47,410 nucleotides of DNA from Zygnema cylindricum (Eukaryota > Streptophyta > Zygnematophyceae > Zygnematales > Zygnemataceae). Each line of letters begins with the position of its first letter. The first letter of the stretch is position 1. Positions 33,300 to 42,169 of this stretch are shown piece by piece. The stretch spans positions 1 to 47,410 of the forward strand of contig JBBHKE010000904.1 of assembly GCA_037447655.1 (NCBI GenBank), in the 5' to 3' direction. The position numbers and the translations under genes are program-made. Under the pieces are notes generated by a model, which was given only the letters and a program-made list of their open reading frames with translations, did not search any database and was not told the origin of the DNA.

Positions 33300-34493
33300 A
33301 TGGGGGGAAAGAAGAAGAAGTCCTCATCCACACCTTCTCCTCTTGCGGCTCCTAATCCGGATCTACCGGATCCACCGGATCTGGCCGATTCATCTCCAGA
33401 TCAGAGTGTGAAAGATTTTGGCTTCGGAGGAGAGACGACTTTTGAAAAGGGCTCTCCCTCCAACCGACTTCCAAAAGAGGAGAAAGAGAAACAAGAAGGG
33501 GTTGTATTGACCGAAGATCGTCTCAATGAGTTGTTTGACGGCTTTCTCACTCTTGTAGATCAACGGATCACGGATGCCAATCGAAAGGGGAAGTTTAAAG
33601 TGGAGGAGGAGGATCCGATCTTGAATACTTTAGAAGAGGCTTCGGATGGAGGGGTCGAGGATGACGATATTTTGAGGGAGGCTCTCCGAAAGGGGAAGTT
33701 TGTGATCGAGAACGACTCGGATCTTGAATATGAATCCGATGACGAGTTACCGATCCCTTCTATGCCGGGGAAGATTGTTCTCTTTAACGGATCTAACTAC
33801 CAAATATGGAAGAAATATATCAAGGCGCAACTCATTCTCCGTCACCTTTGGAAGATCGTGAATGGAGAAGAAAAGATGCCGATCGACGATCCGAAGGCTC
33901 GCCGCCTTTGGAAGAAGAAAAATCTTGCGGCCATCACCGGCCTCATGCAATCTTGCACCGCTTCGGTGCATGATCATTTCCTCACCCGAGATACGGCGCA
34001 TGAGTGTTGGAAGGCGCTCGAAGGCCAATTCGAGAAGGGGCTCCAAAACAAGGGGCAATATGCCTACACGGACTTTATCCAATTTAAGATAAAGTCTAAC
34101 GAATCGATCGATGATGCGATCAAGCGATACAATATTATTGTGGAGCAACTCTCGAATAACGGTCGGATTATTATCGAGGAGGACAAAGTGATCGGCCTCA
34201 TCAACGCCTTACCCGACAATCTTACTTATCTCAAAGAAATACTTTGGGCACAAACAAATCCAACTTATGAGTTCATTGTCAATTACCTCAAGACCACCGA
34301 GAGAAACCGCGGAGGTCCTCCTAAAGCTTCGGCTCCGGGTGGATCCCTGAACGTATTCGCTCAAGAACCCGCGGATCTAAATTTCCTCCGTGGGGGAAGA
34401 GGAGGAAAGGGAAGAGGAGGCGGTTCTAGGGGAAGGGGGAGAAGCACCGAAAAGAGGGGAAACTTTCCCGGTCAACCCCCTTTCCAAGACTAG
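33300..34493 (+). CDS. Copia Gag, 397 aa, ends at premature stop before the zinc knuckle
   Basis: The ATG at 33300 sits in an optimal context (GCCGCCATGG). The first 150 residues are charged and low in complexity. From about residue 160 the retrotransposon Gag (UBN2/DUF4219-like) domain is clear: FNGSNYQIWKKYIKAQLILR, then ITGLMQS, ECWKALEGQFEKG, FIQFKIKSNESIDDAIKRY, VIGLINALPD. A Gly/Arg tail (RGGRGGKGRGGGSRGRG) follows. Two in-frame TAG codons (34491, 34512) separate it from the zinc knuckle in the same frame. It would form virus-like particles in an intact element. This is a mobile element protein, probably no longer functional. Confidence 0.85.
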   Translation: MGGKKKKSSSTPSPLAAPNPDLPDPPDLADSSPDQSVKDFGFGGETTFEKGSPSNRLPKEEKEKQEGVVLTEDRLNELFDGFLTLVDQRITDANRKGKFKVEEEDPILNTLEEASDGGVEDDDILREALRKGKFVIENDSDLEYESDDELPIPSMPGKIVLFNGSNYQIWKKYIKAQLILRHLWKIVNGEEKMPIDDPKARRLWKKKNLAAITGLMQSCTASVHDHFLTRDTAHECWKALEGQFEKGLQNKGQYAYTDFIQFKIKSNESIDDAIKRYNIIVEQLSNNGRIIIEEDKVIGLINALPDNLTYLKEILWAQTNPTYEFIVNYLKTTERNRGGPPKASAPGGSLNVFAQEPADLNFLRGGRGGKGRGGGSRGRGRSTEKRGNFPGQPPFQD

Positions 34494-34960
34494 TCCACTG
34501 TCACATGGTATTGGTAGAACAAGGCAGGCCGTATGTCCTCCTCATGTCCGGATAAAGAGAAGCAATGTCATTATTGCGGGAAATGGGGGCACATTAGCCC
34601 GCAGTGCTACGCAAAATCCGATGGCGATGGCGGCCGCGGTGGAGGCGGCGGCAGATTCGGAGACACGGCGGTGGCCAATTTGGTGGAGGGGGACAAGGTG
34701 GACGTGGAGGTCGATTCGGCGGCCATGGACACTTCTTTGGAGAAGGAGAACGAAACGAGGGGAACGATGACGAAACGACTATTTTTTTAATTTTGAGTGT
34801 TACGCACGATTCGAAGTCACTTGATTCGCAAAGCGACAAAGAATGGATTGTTGACTCAGGCGCTTGTAGGAAGCAAGCTTTGGAAAGTAGTGCAATCCTT
34901 AATGTAAATGCCTCGGATTCCTCGTATCTAAGTTTGTTATGAGGAAGAGGGGATGTAAGA
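34494..34960 (+). pseudogene. Copia zinc knuckle and start of protease, frameshifted
   Basis: The CCHC knuckle CHYCGKWGHISPQC (from about 34563) is in the Gag frame. About 250 bases later, in another frame, EWIVDSGAC marks the aspartic protease active site. The sequence becomes unrelated soon after. Integrase, RT and RNase H of this element are absent. Confidence 0.8.
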
Positions 34961-35760
34961 GGAATTTTTAGAGGTAGAGGTAGAAGTAGAGGTCAAAATG
35001 TTGGATTTAGTTGGAGTCAATTTAACCAATGTAACATCTCTAATGTGGCTTGTTTTAAATGTGATAAGATTGGGCATTTAGCGGCAATGTGCCCAAATTA
35101 AAGAGAAGAAATGCAATCTCTGCCATAAATGGAGAAATGTGAGTTCTCAATGTTTCCAACTAATTGGTGGAAACTTTTCTTTTTATACCGATCGAGGAAT
35201 TGGATGAGGACGAGGCCGAGGACGCAGACGCGGTTGCGGCCAATTAAGAGGAGTCGGACATCAATGAAATTATACGGAATTTGGAGATGACATTGTGGAG
35301 CGATATCATAATTTTTCTATTTTATTGGACGATAAATCCAGAGCAATTTTGAATTTGGCTTCAAAAATCCATGTGCGCGAGATTGGATTATTGATATCGG
35401 CGCCACTCATCTTGTGTGTACGGACTTAATCTTGTTTTCGGATACAAGGAAGCTTATTCTTTTTGAAAGAATTTCCGTTGCAAGTGGACATGTGGTTCCG
35501 TGGTTTTTCTCATCTTGCTCGAGCTCAAAGATTTTCATGGTTGTAAGATGTTGAATCTATTCGTACAATTTTGTCGCTTGCTACAATTCATGATTGTGAA
35601 TTGTGACGACTTAACGTTAAAGCGACCTTTCTTCACGGCAGTCTTGAAGGTTTTCTGAAAATTAGTTTAGATTCTACCATTTATGTTAGTAGGACAGGAT
35701 GAAATCATTTAATCATTACATTTCATGTCTATGATTTCGTTTAATTGACACTAATTGTTT
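34961..35760 (+). pseudogene. Second, older copia fragment (knuckles, protease, RT scrap)
   Basis: CFKCDKIGHLAAMC at 35050-35091 is a CCHC knuckle, followed by a degenerate second one (CNLCHKWRNVSSQC). At 35383 DWIIDIGATHLV matches the protease DSGA region with Ser replaced by Ile. At 35610-35760 a deleted RT piece occurs (ATFLHGSLEGF and a degenerate YVDD region), the same deleted form as at 21300-21480. Stops and shifts are frequent. Confidence 0.72.
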
Positions 35761-36673
35761 TTTTCTTAACGCTGATTATTTAAACGATTCAAGTCAGCCA
35801 CGTCATTCACAACCGTATTAGAATTATTAGCACGGATTTAAACCCTCACGACAACGTAAATTTGAACAAAGAATAATCAAAATTTGAACCTAAAAACAAA
35901 ACATTCAACCCAAAAACCAAAACAAAATCAAAAAGAACGACTAAATTGCGCTTTTCCGCGTTAGCTTTTTTGTAGTTGGCCGTTTTAGAAATCGCCCCGC
36001 TTCGGTTCCATCCGATTCGATTCCAGTTTTGCTCGAACCAACAAAACGATTTAGTACCAGATTTAAGATTTGCGAGCTGAACTGTGAGCCGTCGGATTCT
36101 GCCATGCAAACCTTTGAATTTTGAAAATCAAACCGCGAAACCATCGGAATTCCTCGAAACGATATCCATTGATTCTAGGTGACACTGACATGCGGCATGC
36201 GGGAGGATATGCATGGTAGTACGGCCTAACATGATATTCCGTTTCCAATCGTTTTCACACGTTTGAAGCGTAGGTTTGCGAAAACAGTTGGAAACGCTAT
36301 ATATTGTGAACCCTTATAATACTCTGTATTATGCGTAGTAAACAGTATTAGCGTTTCCAATTGTCTTCGCACATAAAACTTACCGTTTGCAGTTTTGAAC
36401 TTCCGATGAAGCTTAAGTGAATTTGTCCGTACAACATGGTACTTTCACGAAAGTCACATCTTTTAAGATACATGTCTTCCTTATCCTCCTCCCAAAGTTT
36501 TCATATAGGAATAGCCAAGAAGAATAGCCAATCCAGACTATTGTACGATATATGCTGTATCTAACGCCTGTATACTATATAATCTCTCCCTGTACATTGT
36601 AATTTTTGTCCTATCTGGGTTGTATGTGATACATAATACGTTCTTGCCTCTTTTGCTGGTTGACTCTGAATCT
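35761..36673. other. Intergenic region upstream of the RBR gene
   Basis: AT-rich. 35800-35940 is a relic flank shared with the copia RT scraps. At 36289-36363 an inverted pair TTGGAAACGCT/AGCGTTTCCAA with a 53-base spacer could form a hairpin. The promoter of the RBR gene is expected here; TATATAATC near 36573 is a weak TATA candidate. Confidence 0.45.
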
Positions 36674-39116
36674 ATGGCTTCCGGGGCTGTTGTTTATTGG
36701 ACACCAAAGGATGTACGGACATGGCTGCTTGGTCTTCATTCTCTTTGTGAAAGAACAAAAAGGAATTTGGTTCTTCTCGGTATGACGGGACAAGATCTTC
36801 TGAGATTCTTCGACGAGGGTAGCGATGTGAGCATAAAATTCAAGCCAAGTATTGACTTACATTTTGTATGCTCGATTTGTGATTTTTGCTGTCTTTTGTG
36901 TCGAAATATCATTTTTTTGTATTGCAAGATAAATGTTATGCCAAAGTCTCAGATTCTTAACTTGTGCGTGATGATGTGAACTATTAAATCAACTGGGTAG
37001 TTTGGATTTTGCTTCATTACTAGTGACAATTTTGCTCGCAATTTTTGTAAATATGTTAGTGATGAAAATCCACATTGATGATGGTAAAATCACTCTAGTT
37101 TAGTTGCATTTGTTTGCTAGATAGATGTAGCTAGTCTAGCTTACATGATTGTGAATTTTATTTTAAATTTGTTCATACATAACGAACAAAACTAAAAAGT
37201 TGTGGAGTCATACATTCTGCCAAATGATTTTTTTTACAAGTTTGTGACTTTCATATTTATTTACAAGCTTGACCAACGTAGCCAACAAAAGTAGTAACTA
37301 TATCTTTTACGGAGAAAGTTTTGGCATTTTCGGTCCGTTTCTTTGGTAGTGACGCTCAAAAAAACAGCCACAGGTGAGGGACTAAACCATGTCTGGTTGT
37401 GTGATGGATTTCAACGGAGTTTAAATGGTCTTTACTCTTCATTCTTTTTTTTTTATGTACAATTTGGAAGTTTAAGTTGTGCTGTTCATTACTTTTTTTG
37501 TAGAGGCGGCGTTGGATTACTGACCAGCAAGAATTGGAAAGCTTTGAACGAGCTTTACAAGACTTAAAAAAAATGGATGAAGACGCAGGAATGCTTTTCG
37601 CTTATGGTTTTATTTTGGAAGAAATTCGTCAAGCTAAAAATGATCACAAACTTAATAATGACGATATTGCGGCATTGGATGCTATGGAACTAAATGTCAG
37701 TTTGGCCCAACAATGTTTACACGATTCTTTAATGGCGCAAAGGCTTGAAAGAGATGCCCTTCTGGCAGAGGATTTGAGCCAAAAATTTGATGCAGTTTGG
37801 AGACAAGAAGAAGAAGATTTTCGATTGGCTGAGAGGCTCTCTGGAAGGAGTGGAACGCGGAGGACTTCTGTTTTACCTCTTTCTCCTCCTCCTTTGTCAA
37901 AACAGGATCAACCTATTGCTGAGACCTCAAAATACGAGGTAAATTTCATCGTTTATGCCGAAAAATATTGCTTTGATGCGACCTACAAGCTATTCGTTTG
38001 CTATAATTCCATCTCTTCGCATTCTTTATGAATATTTTGCTCATTGTTTGTCGGATTTCATCCAAAAAATGTTTAATTTTGCAATGTTAACACTCTGGGC
38101 CATAATCACAGCGACATCTAAGTAAAAAGAAAAAAATTGCTCTTTGTTTGGTGCAGGTTGGAGAATCGTCAGGCAGCTCGGTGAAAGGAAAAGGAGTCTC
38201 TACTTTGCCTCCCACCACTGAATCGGCTTCTGCATGTGACGTATGTTTCTCCAACAAAACTAACACGCTTCTTCTTCCATGTGACCATAAATTTTGCAAA
38301 GAATGTACCGCCGAGCTTTTTCTGCACGCTTCGAGGGACGACAGTTTACTGCCTGTCAAATGTTGTTCACAACCACTCGATGTTAATATTGTAGATATTG
38401 TCCTACCTCCGCGCCAAGCCCAAGAGTTTCGTAAAAAGGTTGTTGAATACAGTGCGGTAAATCGTATGTACTGTACGAATACTCGCTGCTCGGTTTTTAT
38501 CAACTTAGACCTTCTTCCATCGTCAGTGACAGGTGTCACTTCAAAATTCCAATGCCTTATGTGCAAAACCATGTTATGCTCCTCTTGCAAAACCGAATGG
38601 CATGAAAATTATTCTTGCAGTCAATACCAAAACCTTCCCGACGACCTAAAAAACAAAGAAGATCTTGCCATGGTGGAAATCGCGGCACAGAATGGCTGGC
38701 AAAGGTGTCGCAAATGTCATCAATTTGTATCACTTGTAACTGGTTGCAATCATATGACCTGCCGTTGTGGCTTTCAGTTCTGTTATCTCTGCGGATTAGA
38801 ATGGAAGACATGCCAGTGCGCTCAATGGGTAGAGGAAAACCTAATTGAAGACGCAAATAGACAAGTGCAAAGACGAATGGAGAGACTCAGGGAACAGTTG
38901 ACGGAAGAACAGCAGGCGGATGCCGTACAGCAGCAAGTCGTACGGTTACGTGATGACCATCGGTGCACACACAGGTGGTCCAAACTAGAACTGGGAAGAA
39001 GTGGAAATTGTGATAATTGCATGTACTGGTTGAAGTGGTACGGATATAACTGTAGAACATGTGAACGGATAGTTTGCAGTACTTGTAGGTTTCATCGGCT
39101 TGGCAGAGTTAGTTAG
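36674..39116 (+). CDS. RBR (RING-IBR-RING) E3 ubiquitin ligase with N-terminal SAM-like domain
   Basis: Three exons, all joined in phase 0: 36674-36826, 37504-37938, 38157-39116 (515 aa). Donors are GTGAGC and GTAAAT, acceptors TTTGTAG and GTGCAG. Exon 1 looks like a SAM domain (YWTPKDVRTWLLGL, GQDLLRFFDE). Exon 2 is helical and acidic, with repeated LAxxL patterns. Exon 3 has RING1 (CDVCFSNKTNT, CDHKFCKEC), IBR (YCTNTRCSVFI, CLMCKTMLCSSC) and RING2 with catalytic cysteine in GCNHMTCRCG, then FCYLCGLEWKTCQC. After a coiled coil (about QRRMERLREQLTEEQQ) come three more CxxC pairs (CDNCMYW, CRTCERIVCSTC), a likely extra zinc module. Expected role: E2-dependent thioester transfer of ubiquitin. 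An in-frame ATG at 36620 could extend the start; the SAM call is the weakest part. Confidence 0.85.
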
Positions 39117-40020
39117 TGCCGTACAGCTTGGAAAACTATGGAATGTTAAAACGTTTTAACATGTAGCGCGAAACAAACAGCAATTGCATGTGAAATTCCG
39201 AATCATTTCTGTTAATTACAAATCGTACTTTTTAATACGTTTGATATGTGCAGTATGACAAGTTCGTTGTTTGTTTCGTTTCCAGTAAAAGTTTTCATCT
39301 GTGATTGCATAAATGTTTAAAATCATTTCTTGTATATGAGAAATGCTTGCTCAACTTTATGTCCTTAGCTTTTATTGATGGCAATCCTGAAAAAGTGCTT
39401 TGAAGGACATCAACAAGTTTTCAACTTTTGGTCACATACACGTGTGTATATATATGTTGTCCATAGCCTATTTCAGCCATGGATTACTCTCGGAAGCACC
39501 ACAGACTACCCCCAAAAACTGCAATGTTTCAGACAATACAGATTACTCCACACTAAATAAAATCACCTCGAACTACACCAATATGCAGTATACAATAGAA
39601 ACTGCTAACTCCCAAAGTTATAGCCAAATCCACCAAGGAATCAAGAAGATATAAGCTCCAGAGTTTCCCAAAAACAGTTGACAGCTTCTCAAACTAACCA
39701 AGTAGTCTTCCCACAGAAAACTACAGAATTGACCAAACAGAATAAAAATATACACACATATATTTTGTAGATCAAAGAATATCTCTACAAATTTTAATAC
39801 AAAAATATCAATCAGGGTGATCACACCATCAGGTCAAAGTTGCAGAAAAACAGTCTGCCATTGCTTTGACAAACTTCACTGTGATAGTGAAAAGTAATCT
39901 AAGTCCTGCAACTTATACTTACTCTACTAATTCCTAAGCTAATCCTAGAGCTACACGTGTCACTAATTGAACAGTGAAATATATTTATAATACGCTAAAC
40001 TACAAACAGATGTTTCTCAA
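39117..40020. other. 3' flank of the RBR gene, no further gene
   Basis: AT-rich sequence expected to hold the 3' UTR and terminator of the RBR gene. The short open frames here show no motif and no splice-bounded structure. Confidence 0.5.
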
Positions 40021-40046
40021 GTATTTACAAATATTCGTCCGTACAA

Positions 40047-40300
40047 AAAGTGTTACCGATGCTTAGTCAGCATCAGTCATATAAGTCCAGCTGACCGTGG
40101 TCGTACAGCGAAACTTCTGAGTATGTGTCGGTGATAAGGTAAACGACACGTCGTGCTTAAGTCATATGTGGTCCCCGTGTGAATCACGTCCTTAAAATAG
40201 TGTGAACCTCCAAATATTTCGGCGGACGCCGTCCGCACTTCAAATGTACCATGAACCATTTTGTCGAAGTGGAATCGTGCTACTTAAATCGTGTCCGTAC
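40047..40300 (-). pseudogene. Coding-like remnant, unidentified
   Basis: The minus strand reads GTFEVRTASAEIFGGSHYF without stops. After one frame change near 40155 it continues as FTLSPTHTQKFRC and ends SWTYMTDAD at a TAA codon near 40063. Alternating hydrophobic/polar residues and Thr/Ser richness suggest a beta-sheet protein's C-terminus. The upstream sequence to 40560 has scattered short coding-like patches broken by stops. I cannot assign a family. Confidence 0.35.
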
Positions 40301-40674
40301 AAAGACTTCGTCCATTACCATAAATGCCGGTAACTGTTTTATTGTCCACTTGCCAAATATGACGTGCCGTACTGGTGCCGTACTTTTCCATATATTCCGT
40401 CTGTTTTATTATGTTACAAATCACACACTTTGTAATGTTTCACGTCAGATTGTTTCGCGATCTGCCGTCCATCTCAAATTCTTGTTCGCACCACTCAATT
40501 TGAACTTCACGTCACTTTAATTATCCGTACAAATATACCCCCAATCCTCAAATCCATTCGAACCTCCACGTTAAATCAAGTTAGTTGTTACGCATTAAAA
40601 CTCGCGTCAAGTACGCATGAAACGTCGCGTGCGCACAAAATGTCGCGTACGCACGAAACTATCTTTTCAAAACA

Positions 40675-40820
40675 ACAATATATACATACACTTGTGTATA
40701 TATATACATGCAATATATACACACGTGCATGTATATATATACACACACGTGTGTATATATATACATACACGTGTGCATATATACACGTGTGATTTATATA
40801 TACACGTGTGATGTATATAT
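40675..40820. repeat. TATATACACACGTGTG microsatellite, left part
   Basis: An alternating purine-pyrimidine tract mixing TATATA, CACACG and TGTGTA, with many ACACGTGT palindromes. It continues at 41661-41752 after the hAT-like element, which split it. Confidence 0.88.
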
Positions 40821-41660
40821 TAGTGTTGGGTATCGGGTAAATTCATATCGCGATAATTTCGATATTTGATATATCGACTATCGATCGAGCAGACTCCTCG
40901 ATACATCGTACCGAGACCAACATAAATTATCGCGATATATATCGCGATATCTAGTATTTTTAAAATTTAATATTTTCTATTTTAATATAATATGTTATTT
41001 TAGCAAAAAAAACAAATTGTCTGATACGCCACGTACGATGCGATTTTCGTTCCGTGACTTAAAGGTAGACGCTGCAAAATGTAACCGACAAAAAAGTACA
41101 AATTCTGTAATTCATATAATTACTTATTTGGGGTATGGTTACATGAGGAGGTCTTTGTAATAGTACGGACAACAAAATTTATGTATTACAGAGGCCTCAG
41201 TTAACACCGCGTATTTTCTGTAAACAAGTTTTTGCATGCGTGTTTTGATTTGAGTGGTTCCTTGTAAGCTGACGATCAAATCTCTAAAATCGTCAAAATT
41301 TGAAAACCGACCATTTTCATATGGAAATCCGTACTTGCGTATTACGTACGTGTACTTTGCAAGTGCACCGCGTCAATGTACCTCAGGGATCTCCTTCACT
41401 CTGCTGAATTTCAGGAAAAAACTGTATTTCTTTTCGCCAAAGATTTTACGGTCACCTTGTCCGAAGGCACATGACTTTGGAGACCTGTGAAAATTTTCAT
41501 TTTTTTTTTTTAAATGCCTCGATATATCGACGATATGATATTTCGGCGATATATCGCGATATTTTGATTTTTGATATATCGAAGCGATATATCGATTATC
41601 GGGTACCTGAAATTTGATATATATCGAATATCAGCAAAAGGTCCTCGATACCCAACACTA
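40821..41660. mobile_element. hAT-like non-autonomous element, 8-bp target duplication
   Basis: Perfect 15-bp inverted ends TAGTGTTGGGTATCG and CGATACCCAACACTA, flanked on both sides by GTATATAT (40813-40820 and 41661-41668). The 840-bp length and absence of a transposase mark it as non-autonomous. Both subterminal regions are packed with TATCGCGATA and GATATATCG palindromes, expected to bind transposase or form hairpins. The 8-bp duplication and TAGTG start are typical of hAT. Confidence 0.9.
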
Positions 41661-41829
41661 GTATATATACACGTGTGATGTATATATACGTGTGTATACA
41701 TACATGTGTGTGTGCATACATGTACATATACATATATATATATATATATATGGTATTTTTATACATATTATACATTTCATATAGTATTATCACACATTAT
41801 TTTTATGGTTTTATAATATATAGGATGAC
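41661..41829. repeat. TATATACACACGTGTG microsatellite, right part, and (TA)n
   Basis: Continuation of the split microsatellite, ending in a TA run at about 41728-41751, followed by AT-rich DNA. Confidence 0.85.
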
Positions 41830-42040
41830 CTTAACATGCAATCTTCCTCACTCAGCTTTCGCATCTTTCTTTCCAAACTTCGTCGCAAAGCTCTTGGAAA
41901 ATTTGAACTGGGATTAGAAAATTGGTAGAAACAAAAGTTTTGTAAAATTATTTTTTCGTCAAAAGCTTTCAGTACTCGCGACATATTCTTCTCCTCCACT
42001 ATCCAATCCCCAAAATCGACCTCTCCCTCTATATCCCCTT
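41830..42040 (-). pseudogene. Decayed duplicate of the last exon end of the SbcC/Rad50-like gene
   Basis: On the minus strand, EVDFGDWIVEEKNMSRVLKA (about 42015-41955) parallels EFDCVDWIVKEKDRARVVIA of the real last exon. The flanking A/T-rich 3' sequence (TTTTGTAAAATT, TTCGTAAAAAA) is also duplicated. It lies directly downstream of the gene, so a tandem duplication of the 3' end is the simplest origin. The rest of the exon, including the H-loop region, is lost. Confidence 0.7.
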
Positions 42041-42169
42041 CCTCCCTCGTCTTTCCCACCTTCCCAACATCCTTCCAAAACTCCTGAAAATTTTAAAATT
42101 GAGGGCCTAGAAAACGGGTACAAATACAACTTTCGTAAAAAAAAAAATCCTTCACAAACTTTGCTTTCC

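Noticed and set aside
33747-34839. Antisense frames across gag and the zinc-knuckle region
   Set aside because: Shadows of the plus-strand Gag and knuckle, which show clear family motifs.
34960-36600. 3' LTR matching the LTR at 32791-33240
   Set aside because: Neither the TGTTAGATTCTTTG start nor the GATCCTAACA end was found downstream.
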